64,000 bases of DNA from DASRQK01 sp040392005 (GCA_040392005.1 JBEBWT010000007.1:1-64000); one strand, 5' to 3'; positions 41,642 to 51,286 are shown, numbered from the stretch's first letter. The notes: generated by a model not told the origin, from the sequence alone. Made by a program: numbers and translations.

Positions 41642-42490
41642 TTACCAGCGTCCACTGGCCCCACCACCACCGAATCCGCCGCCTCCGAACCCACCAAAAC
41701 CGCCGCCTCCGCCGAATCCACCCCTGCTGCCCCCACCAAAACCGCCTCTGCCACCGCCCCTGTTCATACTTTCCAGCATGGTCATCCACCAGAGGGCATC
41801 CGCAGCACCCCTGCGCCCCATGATTTCCCCACTGTTACCGCCACCTTTTTTGGAAAATATAGCGATAACGACCACAATGATAATGATCAACAATAAAATA
41901 GAAACCCCGGTTTCTCCATCGTCCCGGGGATTGGCAGTATATTCGCCCTTGGTATAAGACATCAGAGCGTCCGTGGCCCGGTCAATGCCCACAAAATACT
42001 GTTCCTGACGGAAGGCGGGCTTGATTTCGTTTTCAATGATCCGGTAGGCAACAATGTCCGGAACAGCACCCTCCACGCCATAACCGGTCTGAATGGTAAC
42101 GGCCCGGTCGCCCAGAGCCACCAGCAGCAAAATCCCGTTATCGTGCTCTTTGCTTCCAATGCCCCATTGCTGGGCCAGCCGCACGGCATAATCTGCAATA
42201 TCATAGCTACCCACAGACTTCATGACGACAACAGCGATCTGTGTAGAGGTGCTGTCATCGAAAGCCACCAGTTTTTGCTCCAGTTGCTGGATTTCAGATG
42301 CGCTGAGGGTATTGGTATAATCATTGACCAGACGGTTGGATACCGGTGGAAAATCCCCGCTCTGACCCCGGGCGATGCCAGCGGCAAAAACCAGGGCAAG
42401 GGAGAGGAAAAACAGGGCCAAGGGCCCGACCCCGGATCCGGCCCAGCGCACGGCCGGTTTTCCGGCTCCATTCAAACAGGGACTATTCAT
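41642..42490 (-). CDS. TPM-domain membrane protein with glycine-rich tail (YgcG-like)
   Basis: A 282-residue protein from the ATG at 42490, which overlaps the previous gene's stop as ATGAATAG. An N-terminal signal or anchor (LALFFLSLALVFAAG) precedes a TPM (YgcG) domain from about residue 45 (VNDYTNTLSASEIQQLE ... IGSKEHDNGILLLVAL). A single membrane helix (ILLLIIIIVVVIAIF) and a low-complexity Gly-rich tail close the protein. The TPM family is poorly defined; some homologues have phosphatase or protease-linked roles. It forms a LemA-TPM-TPM trio with the two genes upstream. Confidence 0.85.
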   Translation of the reverse strand: MNSPCLNGAGKPAVRWAGSGVGPLALFFLSLALVFAAGIARGQSGDFPPVSNRLVNDYTNTLSASEIQQLEQKLVAFDDSTSTQIAVVVMKSVGSYDIADYAVRLAQQWGIGSKEHDNGILLLVALGDRAVTIQTGYGVEGAVPDIVAYRIIENEIKPAFRQEQYFVGIDRATDALMSYTKGEYTANPRDDGETGVSILLLIIIIVVVIAIFSKKGGGNSGEIMGRRGAADALWWMTMLESMNRGGGRGGFGGGSRGGFGGGGGFGGFGGGGFGGGGASGRW

Positions 42491-42914
42491 TTCCAAAAAC
42501 AATTTCGTCCGGCAGCTCATTGATATCTCCTTCTGCTACGGGAAAGTAAGTGAACAACTGCTCGCCGGCATGGGAAATCCCCGCGATAATTCCCCCGGCA
42601 AAATGCCCCTGACGGAAATGGGCGGCCATCCGGTTCCTGGTTTCTTCCCAAAAACCGGCGGGCACCTGCTTATTGATGCCCTGATCCCCGATGATGGCAA
42701 ATTCATGATCTTCGGTCGCCAGATAGATCAGTACGCCATTCCGCAGACGTGTCCGGTGCATTCCCAGCTTGTTGAAGTAATGAGCCGCACGGTCCATCGC
42801 CCCGCTTCCACAACGTTTCTCCACCGCCACCCGGATCTCTCCCGAAGTACGGTTCTCTGCAACAGAAATGGCGTGCAGAATGTGGGCCTGCTCTTCGGCA
42901 CTAAAAAATCCCAT
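42483..42914 (-). CDS. TPM-domain protein
   Basis: A 143-residue protein consisting of a single TPM domain without signal or TM helix: SVAENRTSGEIRVAVEKRCG near residue 20, HRTRLRNGVLIYLATEDHEFAIIGD near residue 50. It lies 5 bp after the lemA-like gene and its stop overlaps the next start, so the three genes form one operon. Its solubility contrasts with the membrane-bound partner. Confidence 0.85.
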   Translation of the reverse strand: MGFFSAEEQAHILHAISVAENRTSGEIRVAVEKRCGSGAMDRAAHYFNKLGMHRTRLRNGVLIYLATEDHEFAIIGDQGINKQVPAGFWEETRNRMAAHFRQGHFAGGIIAGISHAGEQLFTYFPVAEGDINELPDEIVFGNE

Positions 42915-42919
42915 GTGAA

Positions 42920-43498
42920 TTAAAACTGGACTTCCGGAGCCCTTTCAGCACCGGCTTCGGCTGTAAAGTATCCTTTTTGCTTGAAGCCGAAAATACCGGC
43001 CATGATATTATTGGGGAACCGGCGGACCGCAGAATTATAGTCCTGGGTGGCCTCATTGAAAGCCCGTCTTTCGGTAGAAATCCGGTTTTCCGTGCCCTCC
43101 AACTGCTGCTGCAGGTCCAGAAAGTTCTGGTTGGCCTTGAGTTCAGGATAGCGTTCCACAGAAACCAGCAAACGGCCCAGTGATTGGGATAAAGCATCCT
43201 GGGATTGCTGGAATTCCTGTATAGCCTCCGGAGTCAGGTTGCTCGGATCGACCGTGATAGAAGTTGCCTTTGCCCTTGCCTCGATCACCTGGGTCAGGGT
43301 TTCCTGCTCAAAATTAGCAGCTCCCTTTACTGTATTGACCAGATTGGGGATCAGATCCGCCCTGCGCTGGTATGCATTTTCTACCTGGGCCCATTTTGAC
43401 TTGACATTTTCTTCCTTATTTACCAGGGTATTATAACCGCAGGAGCTGAATGAAAGCGTGATGAACAGGCCGAGGGCCAACAAGATTAGTCTTTTCAT
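42920..43498 (-). CDS. LemA-family lipoprotein
   Basis: A 192-residue protein from the ATG at 43498 (MKRLILLALGLF) with a lipoprotein signal ending FSSC near residue 20. The LemA core follows: NVKSKWAQVENAYQRRADLIPNLVNTVKG and a helical bundle. LemA proteins are membrane-anchored helical bundles of unknown molecular role, often genetically linked with TPM proteins, as here. First gene of the trio. Confidence 0.92.
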   Translation of the reverse strand: MKRLILLALGLFITLSFSSCGYNTLVNKEENVKSKWAQVENAYQRRADLIPNLVNTVKGAANFEQETLTQVIEARAKATSITVDPSNLTPEAIQEFQQSQDALSQSLGRLLVSVERYPELKANQNFLDLQQQLEGTENRISTERRAFNEATQDYNSAVRRFPNNIMAGIFGFKQKGYFTAEAGAERAPEVQF

Positions 43499-43611
43499 TT
43501 TTTTGTGTTTAGTGATATTCAATTGCAAATTAAACTGTTTAAACCTAATATATTTGACGGCAATCCCTCCCTTTTTGTTACAGACTCCCCCACGTCATAC
43601 AGGCCATTATT

Positions 43612-44496
43612 TTACTTTAGCTTTTCCCGGAAGAATTCGATGGTGCGGCTCCAGGCCAATTCAGCCGCTGCTTTATCAAAGCGCGGAGTGGTATCATTGT
43701 GGAATCCGTGGTTGGTATCCTCATACATGTACATAGTATATTCCTTGTGGTTTGCTTTCAGCGCCTCCTCATAGGCCGGCCAACCCCTATTGACACCGGT
43801 GTCCAGTGCCGCATAATGGAGCTGGAGCGGAGCCCGAATGCTGGGAACGTCTTCAGCCGGGGCCTGACCTCCATAAAAAGGCACCGCTGCTGCCAGATCG
43901 GGCACCCTGACGGCCATCATATTCGAAATCCAGCCGCCGAAGCAGAAGCCCACCACCCCAACTTTCCCGTTGCAGGAAGGGTGATTTTTCAGATATTCGG
44001 CCGCTGCGATAAAATCCTCCAGCATTTCGTCCCGGTTCCGTTGGCTTTGCAGGGCACGGCCATCATCATCATTGCCCGGATACCCGCCCAACGGGCTTAG
44101 TGCATCCGGAGACAGACTGATAAATCCAGCCAGCGCAGCCCTCCTTCCCACATCCGCAATGTGCGGGTTCAGCCCCCGGTTTTCGTGTACGACAACAATG
44201 CCCCCCAGCTTTTCCCTGTTGCCGGCTGGCATGCTCAACTGGCCCCGGATGAGACCGCCTCCTTTTGGAGAAGGGTATTCTATAAAGCTACTTTCCACCC
44301 TGGGATCATCCTCCCCCAGTTGGATGGCCCCCTTATAATCGGGCATCAAAAAACTCATCAGGGCCGGCACGGTAAGCCCCCCTACTGCATAGGCGGAGAG
44401 TTTCTGGATAAAATCTTTCCGGGCCAGCCGGTTGTGCGCATAACTATCATACAGGTCAAAAACCTCCTGACTGATTTGTTCTTTGTTGGGTTTCAT
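43612..44496 (-). CDS. Dienelactone-hydrolase-family protein
   Basis: A 294-residue alpha/beta hydrolase from the ATG at 44496 (MKPNKEQI). The nucleophile elbow is GFCFGG with cysteine as the nucleophile, as in dienelactone hydrolases, and the base histidine lies in DTNHGFHND; the aspartate is probably in LDTGVN or close by. The N-terminus has a hydrophobic patch (AYAVGGLTVPALMSF) that may be a twin-arginine-like or membrane-associated segment: KDFIQKLSAYAVGG. The substrate is unknown. A -7 box lies at the right distance upstream. Confidence 0.85.
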   Translation of the reverse strand: MKPNKEQISQEVFDLYDSYAHNRLARKDFIQKLSAYAVGGLTVPALMSFLMPDYKGAIQLGEDDPRVESSFIEYPSPKGGGLIRGQLSMPAGNREKLGGIVVVHENRGLNPHIADVGRRAALAGFISLSPDALSPLGGYPGNDDDGRALQSQRNRDEMLEDFIAAAEYLKNHPSCNGKVGVVGFCFGGWISNMMAVRVPDLAAAVPFYGGQAPAEDVPSIRAPLQLHYAALDTGVNRGWPAYEEALKANHKEYTMYMYEDTNHGFHNDTTPRFDKAAAELAWSRTIEFFREKLK

Positions 44497-44523
44497 CGGC
44501 TTGTCTTTTTGTGAACGATCTAA

Positions 44524-44531
44524 CAAATTTA
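44524..44531 (-). promoter_or_regulatory. -7 element before dienelactone hydrolase gene
   Basis: TAAATTTG on the minus strand, 27 bp before the ATG at 44496. This supports that start over a longer frame. Confidence 0.4.
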
Positions 44532-44532
44532 A

Positions 44533-46314
44533 TTAAAAATCGATAGATTCTTTGATCTTGTGAAAATTCATGCTGTTGGCCATCGCATTGAAAATCTCAA
44601 AATAGGTGTGCTGGTTTTTATAGAGATCCTCATGGCTTCCGGTCTCCACGACCTGCCCCTTTTCAAGCACAATGATGTTTTCAGCATCGATAATCTGGGA
44701 AATACTGTGTGAAACAGTGATGACGGTACGCCCCTTTTTGATAGCATCCAGACTGTTTTTGATGCGTTCGGTCGCAATGGCATCCAGATTGGCCGTAGGC
44801 TCATCCAGGAAAATGATGGGGGGATTTTTCAGGAAAATCCGGGCAATCGCCAGCCGTTGCTGCTGCCCGCCGGACATCAGATGGGCCTCCGTATCATAAC
44901 CATCCGGTAAATCAAGGATCTGATCGTGGATGTATGCCTTTTTTGCTGCTTCCACAACCTCCTCCATGCTTGCCCCCGCAAGGCCATAACGAATGTTTTC
45001 GGCAATCGTGCCTTTGAAAATATGGTTCTTCTGTAACATCAGGCCAATATTTTCCCGCAGAAAATTGGTATCATACTCCCGCAGGTCCACCCCGTCCAGC
45101 AGGATCTGTCCGGCCGAGGGCTCATAAAACTTGTCCAGCAGATTGATGATCGTACTTTTCCCAGCCCCCGACAGGCCCACCAACGCGGTGCTTTCATTGG
45201 GCCGGATCGTCAGATTGATATCGGAAAGGGCCTGATAACCATTGGGATAGTGGAAATCCACATTTTTGAGCTCGATCAGGCCCCGGATGCGTTCGGGGAT
45301 ATAGCGGCCACTCTGCTCTCTCTGCTCCTCATTTTCCAGTATTTCAAAGAAACTTTCCGAATAGATCAGGGCATCATTCACTTCGTCATAAATCCGGTGC
45401 AACTGCCGGATGGGTGCGGAGACATTGTTGAAGAGCAGAATATGGAACATGATCGCTCCCAGGGTGATCTGTCCGTCCAATACCAGGTAGGCCGTCAGCA
45501 CAATGACCAGCACGACCCCGATCTGTTCGATAAAACCCTTGATGCTTTCAAAAAAATAGCTGGTTTTGCGGGTTTCCAACTGATTTTCAGTCATATCGTA
45601 CTGAATGGTCCGGTGCCGCTCTGCCTCGGTGTCTTCCCGCACATAGGATTTGATGACCAGAATCGATTCGATGAGGTTGATAATCTGATTGTTTTTCCGC
45701 TCCCGGTAGCTCCGCATATTGCGGCGAAATCCCGAAAGTTTTTTAGCCTGCAGATTCGACACGTAAAAATAAATAGGTACGATCAGCAGGCCGACCAGCC
45801 CCACATAGAAATTGGCCATAAACATCACTGCTAAAGCGACGGTCGCATTGGCAAACAGAGGCAGAATGTCGATGAAAAAGTTTTGCACCAGCCGGGTCAG
45901 GCTGCTGATACCTGCGTCGATCCGGGTTTGCAACTTACCGGATTCATTGTCCTGCTGGGTGTAATAACCCATTTTATAGGTCAGGATTTTTTCCACCACC
46001 GTCTGGGAAACATCCCTTGCAATCATGATTCTTAGTTTTTCACCATAATATTTTTGTCCGAAAACAACAGCGGCACGTACAATTTCCTTTGCCAGCAAGA
46101 CAGCGGCGATAAAGCCCAGCAGGCTCCAGCCGGCATTCAGCCCCTCGCCGTCTTCCATCAACTGCTGTATAGAATCAACGGTATATTTGAGAACAAACGC
46201 ATTCACCTGTGCCGCAAAGGATCCGATAATGGTGAGCAGGAATGCAAAAAAGATGAGTGTTTTGTAGGGTGCCGTGAAGGGCAGGATTTTTTTGAATAGT
46301 TGTGCAATCGTCAT
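44533..46314 (-). CDS. ABC exporter, half-transporter (MsbA-like)
   Basis: A 593-residue fusion of a six-helix transmembrane domain (about residues 1-320) with an ATPase domain. The ATPase has Walker A GLSGAGKSTIINLL near residue 390, the signature MSGGQQQRLAIARI, Walker B IIFLDEPTANLD, and the switch histidine in VITVSHSISQI. Such half-transporters work as homo- or heterodimers and export lipids, peptides or drugs; the substrate cannot be told. It is divergent from the FAD oxidoreductase. Confidence 0.9.
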   Translation of the reverse strand: MTIAQLFKKILPFTAPYKTLIFFAFLLTIIGSFAAQVNAFVLKYTVDSIQQLMEDGEGLNAGWSLLGFIAAVLLAKEIVRAAVVFGQKYYGEKLRIMIARDVSQTVVEKILTYKMGYYTQQDNESGKLQTRIDAGISSLTRLVQNFFIDILPLFANATVALAVMFMANFYVGLVGLLIVPIYFYVSNLQAKKLSGFRRNMRSYRERKNNQIINLIESILVIKSYVREDTEAERHRTIQYDMTENQLETRKTSYFFESIKGFIEQIGVVLVIVLTAYLVLDGQITLGAIMFHILLFNNVSAPIRQLHRIYDEVNDALIYSESFFEILENEEQREQSGRYIPERIRGLIELKNVDFHYPNGYQALSDINLTIRPNESTALVGLSGAGKSTIINLLDKFYEPSAGQILLDGVDLREYDTNFLRENIGLMLQKNHIFKGTIAENIRYGLAGASMEEVVEAAKKAYIHDQILDLPDGYDTEAHLMSGGQQQRLAIARIFLKNPPIIFLDEPTANLDAIATERIKNSLDAIKKGRTVITVSHSISQIIDAENIIVLEKGQVVETGSHEDLYKNQHTYFEIFNAMANSMNFHKIKESIDF

Positions 46315-46353
46315 ATAGTATTGAACAAGAATAATTCCTAAAGGTTTAATCTG

Positions 46354-46361
46354 TATTTTTG
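46354..46361 (+). promoter_or_regulatory. -7 element before FAD oxidoreductase gene
   Basis: TATTTTTG, about 48 bp before the start codon. The -33 box is not clear. Confidence 0.35.
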
Positions 46362-46409
46362 TCTATTCAAAAATGCAAAGTTTTGGGATAAAACCCCAAC
46401 CGGATTAAT

Positions 46410-47948
46410 ATGCAGCAAGAAATCGAATTGGCCGTTGTGCCGGAAAAAATCAATGATGAAGCGCACATTCTGCATCAGGGTGCGGCGAAATTAAAAATCA
46501 AAGAATCCCGTATCACCGGGTTCCGGGTGCGCAAACGGTCCATTGACGGGAGAGGCCGGCAGGTACTCTACCGTATCAAAGTTGTGTTTTTTATAGATGA
46601 GGAACCGGAACCGGAAAAATTTGGTTTTCAGGCCGGGAAGGTGGCAGATGCCGGGCCGGTGGTCATCATCGGAGCCGGCCCTGCCGGTCTCTTTGCTGCC
46701 CTGAGATGCATTGAGCGTGGCATTAAACCAATCATCCTTGAAAGAGGAAAAGATGTGCAGGCACGGAGAAGGGATCTGGCAACCCTCAACAAGCTGGGCC
46801 TGATCCATCCGGAATCCAATTATTGTTTTGGGGAGGGCGGTGCCGGAACCTATTCAGACGGCAAGCTATATACGAGATCCGACAAGCGGGGGGACGTGCA
46901 GAAAGTATTGCGCCTGTTTATTGCCCACGGGGCCTCACCGGATATTATGGTGGATGCCCGGCCCCATATTGGCACCAATAAATTGCCCCATATCATCCGG
47001 AATATCCGTCAGACCATTCTTGAAAATGGAGGGGAAGTACATTTTGAAAAGAAAGTAACGGATATCGTGATCCAAGCGGGGGCTGTCGGGGGCGTCAGGC
47101 TGGAAGATGGCAGCGACATTCCCTGTTCCAGTGTGATCCTGGCTACCGGTCATTCCGCCAGGGATATTTTCCAGCTTTTCAGGGAGAAGAACCTCCTGGT
47201 AGAAGCAAAACCCTTTGCGCTGGGAGTGCGCATCGAACACCCCCAGTCGGTCATTGACCGGGCACAGTACCACTGTGAGATCCGCAGCGAGCATTTGCCC
47301 CCGGCCTATTATAGTCTGGTGGAGCAGGTGGGTGGCCGGGGCGTGTTTTCCTTTTGCATGTGTCCGGGAGGAGTGATCGCCCCCTGTGCGACCGCTGAAG
47401 GGGAGATCGTGGTCAATGGCTGGTCTCCATCCAAAAGAAATAATCCCCACGCCAATTCGGGCACAGTGGTACAAATCAATCTGGAAGATGTCCCCGGGGC
47501 CCTGGAAAATCCTTATGCACTGCTTGATTTCCAGCGCAGCATCGAACAGCGGGCTTTTGTGGCAGGAGGTGGGCAACAGGTGGCCCCGGCCCAGCGGATG
47601 ATCGATTTTGTGCAGGGTAAAATCTCTGCGGACCTGCCAGACAATTCCTATAAGCCGGGCACCAAAAGCGTTCAGTTGGGGGAGGTGTTGCCGGATTTTG
47701 TGACTGACGCACTCAGGGAAGCCCTTCCGGTTTTTGGGAAAAAAATGAAAGGCTACTATACAAATGAAGCCCTGCTGGTCGGGGTAGAATCCCGTACATC
47801 TTCCCCTATACGTATTCCCCGGGACAGGGACACGCTGCAGCACCCGCAGGTCCGGGGTCTTTTCCCCTGCGGAGAAGGGGCCGGTTATGCGGGCGGAATT
47901 GTTTCTGCGGCCATTGACGGTATGAATTGTGCGGACAAGATTGTTTAG
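46410..47948 (+). CDS. FAD-dependent oxidoreductase (COG2509-type)
   Basis: A 512-residue flavoprotein. Unlike most, its N-terminal about 80 residues precede the Rossmann FAD motif (VVIIGAGPAGLFAALR near residue 85) and contain RGRQVLYRIKVVFF. Further family blocks are GEGGAGTYSDGKLYTR, VILATGHSARDIF and the C-terminal FPCGEGAGYAGGIVSAA with the FAD isoalloxazine contacts. It belongs to the uncharacterised dehydrogenase group COG2509, near MnmG/GidA-like and fumarate-reductase-like proteins. The substrate is unknown. Confidence 0.88.
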   Translation: MQQEIELAVVPEKINDEAHILHQGAAKLKIKESRITGFRVRKRSIDGRGRQVLYRIKVVFFIDEEPEPEKFGFQAGKVADAGPVVIIGAGPAGLFAALRCIERGIKPIILERGKDVQARRRDLATLNKLGLIHPESNYCFGEGGAGTYSDGKLYTRSDKRGDVQKVLRLFIAHGASPDIMVDARPHIGTNKLPHIIRNIRQTILENGGEVHFEKKVTDIVIQAGAVGGVRLEDGSDIPCSSVILATGHSARDIFQLFREKNLLVEAKPFALGVRIEHPQSVIDRAQYHCEIRSEHLPPAYYSLVEQVGGRGVFSFCMCPGGVIAPCATAEGEIVVNGWSPSKRNNPHANSGTVVQINLEDVPGALENPYALLDFQRSIEQRAFVAGGGQQVAPAQRMIDFVQGKISADLPDNSYKPGTKSVQLGEVLPDFVTDALREALPVFGKKMKGYYTNEALLVGVESRTSSPIRIPRDRDTLQHPQVRGLFPCGEGAGYAGGIVSAAIDGMNCADKIV

Positions 47949-48057
47949 CCGAAACATTTGTTGTCAGTTTTGTTGGATTAACAAATAATATTTTATAGCT
48001 TCACCCCGAAACAAACCAATTATAGAGAGGTGAATCATCACTGGAACAAGGAATGAA

Positions 48058-50103
48058 ATGTCTGAAGCGAGAAATTTATTGAAACGGGCTTTTGGTTTTT
48101 TGGTGACTGCGAAGGCTTTGACGGAATTGTATGAGGAGAACCGGGTGGAAACCAGCAAATATGTGCATGCGACCTCCAGAGGACACGAGGCGGTGCAGAT
48201 TGCGCTGGGGCTGCAGCTTTTGCCGGAAGATTACCTGAGCGCCTATTACCGGGATGACGCTTTGCTTTTATCCATCGGTGTGACCCCCTTTGAGCTGATG
48301 TTGCAGCTCCTGGCAAAAAAGGACGATATTTTTTCGGGCGGCAGAACCTACTATTCCCACCCCAGCCTCCGGCGGGAAAGTATGCCCAAAATCCCCCATC
48401 AGAGCAGTGCGACCGGCATGCAGGCCATTCCCACCACCGGGATCGCAATGGGCCTGCAATACCTGGAAACCCAGGGGCTGGCTGAAAACGGGAAATCCCC
48501 GGTTGTCGTCTGCTCCATGGGAGATGCAAGCTGTACGGAAGGGGAAGTGGCCGAAGCATTCCAGATGGCGGCCCTCCGGCAATTGCCCATCCTGTTTCTG
48601 GTACAGGATAATGGCTGGAATATTTCTGCAAAATCAGCGGAGTTCAGCGCACAGGATGTGGCCCATTACGCCAGTGGATTCAAAGGGATCGAGATTTTCA
48701 GGATGGACGGCACGGATTTTCAGGAAAGTTATCAGACGCTGGAGCAAGCTATTTCCCTGATCCGAACGGAGCGGCGGCCGGTATTGGTACAGGCGAAAGT
48801 CCCCTTGCTGAACCACCACACTTCCGGGGTGCGCAAGGAATGGTACCGGGACGATCTGGAAGAGGCGCGAACCAGAGACCCCTATCATAAACTGAGAAAT
48901 AAGCTGCTTTCGGAGGGCTGCCGGGAAGATGAGCTGGATGAAATGGAATATAGCGCCCGGGAGCAGATCCGCCAGGATTATCAGCAGGCCCTGAAAGCGG
49001 AGGATCCAACAGCGGAGGATCTTTATACCCATGTGTTTGCTCCCACCCCGGTGACCGAGGAGAAAGGGGTGCGCGCACCGGAAAGCGGAGAAAAAATAGT
49101 AATGGTGGACGCCGCCCTGTTTGCAATCCGTGAGCTGATGGCAGAGCATCCCGAGGCGTTGTTGTACGGCCAGGACGTGGGAGCGCGTCTGGGGGGCGTT
49201 TTCCGGGAGGCCGCAACTTTGGCCAGACAATTTGGGAACGACCGGGTGTTTAATACTCCGATCCAGGAAGCATTTATTGTGGGTTCCACGGTGGGCATGA
49301 GTGCTGTTGGGCTGAAACCGATCGTGGAGGTACAGTTTGCCGATTACATCTGGCCGGGACTCAACCAATTGTTTACTGAAGTCTCCCGGAGTTATTACCT
49401 CTCCAATGGAAAATGGCCGGTCTCCATGATATTGCGGGTTCCGATTGGGGCCTATGGCAGCGGAGGACCCTATCACTCCAGTTCTATCGAAAGTGTACTG
49501 ACCAATATCAAAGGGATCAAAATTGCGTATCCATCCACCGGAGCAGACCTCAAAGGCTTGATGAAGGCCGCCTATTACGATCCGAACCCGGTGGTGATGC
49601 TGGAACACAAAGGGCTCTACTGGAGTAAAATGAAAGGGACCGAAGACGCAGCATGTATAGAGCCGGATGAAAATTATATCCTTCCGCTGGGCAAGGCAAG
49701 AATAGTACAGACTTGTGACCAGCAGGAGCGGATCAGTACAGCCACGATTATTACCTACGGAATGGGGGTTTACTGGGCCAGACAGGCCGCTCAACAATTT
49801 GAGGGTAGAGTTGAGATCATTGATCTCAGGACCCTGGTGCCGCTGGACGAAGAAGCGGTGTTTGGCAGCGTGAAAAAGCATGGTCGCTGTATAGTCCTGA
49901 CCGAAGAGCCCAAACAGTTTTCTTTTGCCCAAAGCCTGGCCGGAATGATCGGAGAAGGCTGTTTTGAACATCTGGACGCCCCGGTACGGGTGATGGGCGC
50001 CAAAGATTTACCCGCTATTCCGCTGAACGAGGCGCTGGAAAAGGAAATGCTGCCCAATGCAGAGAAGCTGACAGAATTGCTGGCGGAGCTGCTGAACTAT
50101 TGA
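48058..50103 (+). CDS. 2-oxoacid dehydrogenase E1, alpha and beta subunits fused
   Basis: A 681-residue thiamine diphosphate enzyme. Residues about 1-330 are the alpha part with the TPP-binding region around MGDASCTEGEVAEAF ... VQDNGWNIS, and residues about 345-681 the beta part starting MVDAALFAIRELMAEHPEALLYGQDVG. The fusion is a Bacteroidota-type form of branched-chain 2-oxoacid (or pyruvate) dehydrogenase E1. The E2 and E3 partners are not next to it. It is followed 41 bp later by paaE on the same strand, so it may be the first gene of the paa transcript, which suggests it feeds or drains acyl-CoA metabolism near phenylacetate or branched-chain catabolism. The substrate is inferred only. 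Confidence 0.88.
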   Translation: MSEARNLLKRAFGFLVTAKALTELYEENRVETSKYVHATSRGHEAVQIALGLQLLPEDYLSAYYRDDALLLSIGVTPFELMLQLLAKKDDIFSGGRTYYSHPSLRRESMPKIPHQSSATGMQAIPTTGIAMGLQYLETQGLAENGKSPVVVCSMGDASCTEGEVAEAFQMAALRQLPILFLVQDNGWNISAKSAEFSAQDVAHYASGFKGIEIFRMDGTDFQESYQTLEQAISLIRTERRPVLVQAKVPLLNHHTSGVRKEWYRDDLEEARTRDPYHKLRNKLLSEGCREDELDEMEYSAREQIRQDYQQALKAEDPTAEDLYTHVFAPTPVTEEKGVRAPESGEKIVMVDAALFAIRELMAEHPEALLYGQDVGARLGGVFREAATLARQFGNDRVFNTPIQEAFIVGSTVGMSAVGLKPIVEVQFADYIWPGLNQLFTEVSRSYYLSNGKWPVSMILRVPIGAYGSGGPYHSSSIESVLTNIKGIKIAYPSTGADLKGLMKAAYYDPNPVVMLEHKGLYWSKMKGTEDAACIEPDENYILPLGKARIVQTCDQQERISTATIITYGMGVYWARQAAQQFEGRVEIIDLRTLVPLDEEAVFGSVKKHGRCIVLTEEPKQFSFAQSLAGMIGEGCFEHLDAPVRVMGAKDLPAIPLNEALEKEMLPNAEKLTELLAELLNY

Positions 50104-50144
50104 TTTTTTGTATATTTGTTTGATAAAGACCAGATTATAAATAA

Positions 50145-51239
50145 ATGAGCCCGGGGTTTTATAAATTGAAAGTCAAGGAACTGAGGCGGGAAACCGAGGA
50201 CTGTGTTTCCGTGGTCTTTGATGTGCCGGCCGCACAGCAGGAATTGTTTGCCTTTGCGCCCGGGCAGCATCTGATTTTCAGGGTCCGGAAGGAAAATGGC
50301 GAAGAGATCCGGCGGAATTATTCCATCTGTTCATGCCCGGCGGAAAACGAACTGAGAGTCGCTGTCAAGAAGGTAGCAGGGGGCTGGTTCTCTACTTTTA
50401 TCAATGAGCGGGTCCGGGAGGGCGATGAACTGGAGGTGATGGCCCCCCAGGGCAACTTTATCCTGCGGCCGGCCGGGGGGGAGCGGCAGAAAAATTATGT
50501 AGCTATTGCCGCCGGATCGGGGATCACACCGGTTATTTCCATTATGAAAGCCGTTTTGGGCCAGGAACCGGAGAGCCGCTTCGTCCTGGTGTTTGGGAAC
50601 CGGAACAAGGGGTCCATTATTTTCAAGGAAGAGATCGAAGCACTCAAAAACCGTTATATGGACCGGTTGAGCATCTATCATGTGCTTAGCAGGGAAAAGG
50701 CGGATGCAGAGATCCTGGCCGGCCGGATTGACCGGCAGAAAACGGCCCTGCTGCTGGCAAAGCTGATCGCTCCGGAAACGGTGGACGAGGTGTTCCTGTG
50801 CGGCCCCGAAGAAATGATATTTGAAAGCCGGACAGCATTCCTTGATGCGGGAGTGGATCCGAACAAAATCCATTTTGAATTGTTTTATAGTGCAGGGGCG
50901 GAAGCAAAAAGGGCGGAGCGATCCCTTACTGCGGCTGCCGGCGGGGACGTCGGACCAGTCAGCAGGATCCGGCTCAGAAGGGACGCAAGCACTCTTGAGT
51001 TTGACCTGCCCTACCAGGGAGATTCGATCCTGGATGCAGCCCTCAAAAATGGAGCAGACCTTCCCTATGCGTGCAAAGGGGGCGTTTGTGCCACCTGCAA
51101 ATGCAAATTGGAGGAAGGCGAAGTCCTGATGGATGTAAACTATGCGCTGGAGCCTGATGAACTGGAACAGGGATTTATTCTGTCGTGCCAATCCCACCCC
51201 GTTTCTCCCCGCGTCGTAGTCAATTATGATATAAAATAA
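50145..51239 (+). CDS. paaE: Phenylacetyl-CoA epoxidase, reductase subunit PaaE
   Basis: A 364-residue reductase that passes electrons from NAD(P)H to the PaaAC epoxidase. The N-terminal FAD domain has RRNYSICSCP and the nucleotide-binding domain GSGITPVISIM, and the C-terminal plant-type [2Fe-2S] domain has CKGGVCATCKCKLEEG (C-x4-C-x2-C) with a fourth Cys in FILSCQSHP. This is the PaaE domain order. A TATATTTG box lies before it, but no -33 box, and a 41-bp gap to the E1 gene suggests co-transcription. Confidence 0.94.
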   Translation: MSPGFYKLKVKELRRETEDCVSVVFDVPAAQQELFAFAPGQHLIFRVRKENGEEIRRNYSICSCPAENELRVAVKKVAGGWFSTFINERVREGDELEVMAPQGNFILRPAGGERQKNYVAIAAGSGITPVISIMKAVLGQEPESRFVLVFGNRNKGSIIFKEEIEALKNRYMDRLSIYHVLSREKADAEILAGRIDRQKTALLLAKLIAPETVDEVFLCGPEEMIFESRTAFLDAGVDPNKIHFELFYSAGAEAKRAERSLTAAAGGDVGPVSRIRLRRDASTLEFDLPYQGDSILDAALKNGADLPYACKGGVCATCKCKLEEGEVLMDVNYALEPDELEQGFILSCQSHPVSPRVVVNYDIK

Positions 51240-51286
51240 CAACACGGCCCGAGAGAAGGCAGCAAAAAAACGAAAGGGAACAGATC

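Noticed and set aside
46935..49971. Long antisense frames, 340 and 445 codons, opposite the FAD oxidoreductase and the fused E1
   Set aside because: They are shadows of well-supported plus-strand genes, contain no recognisable domain and arise from the codon bias of this genome.
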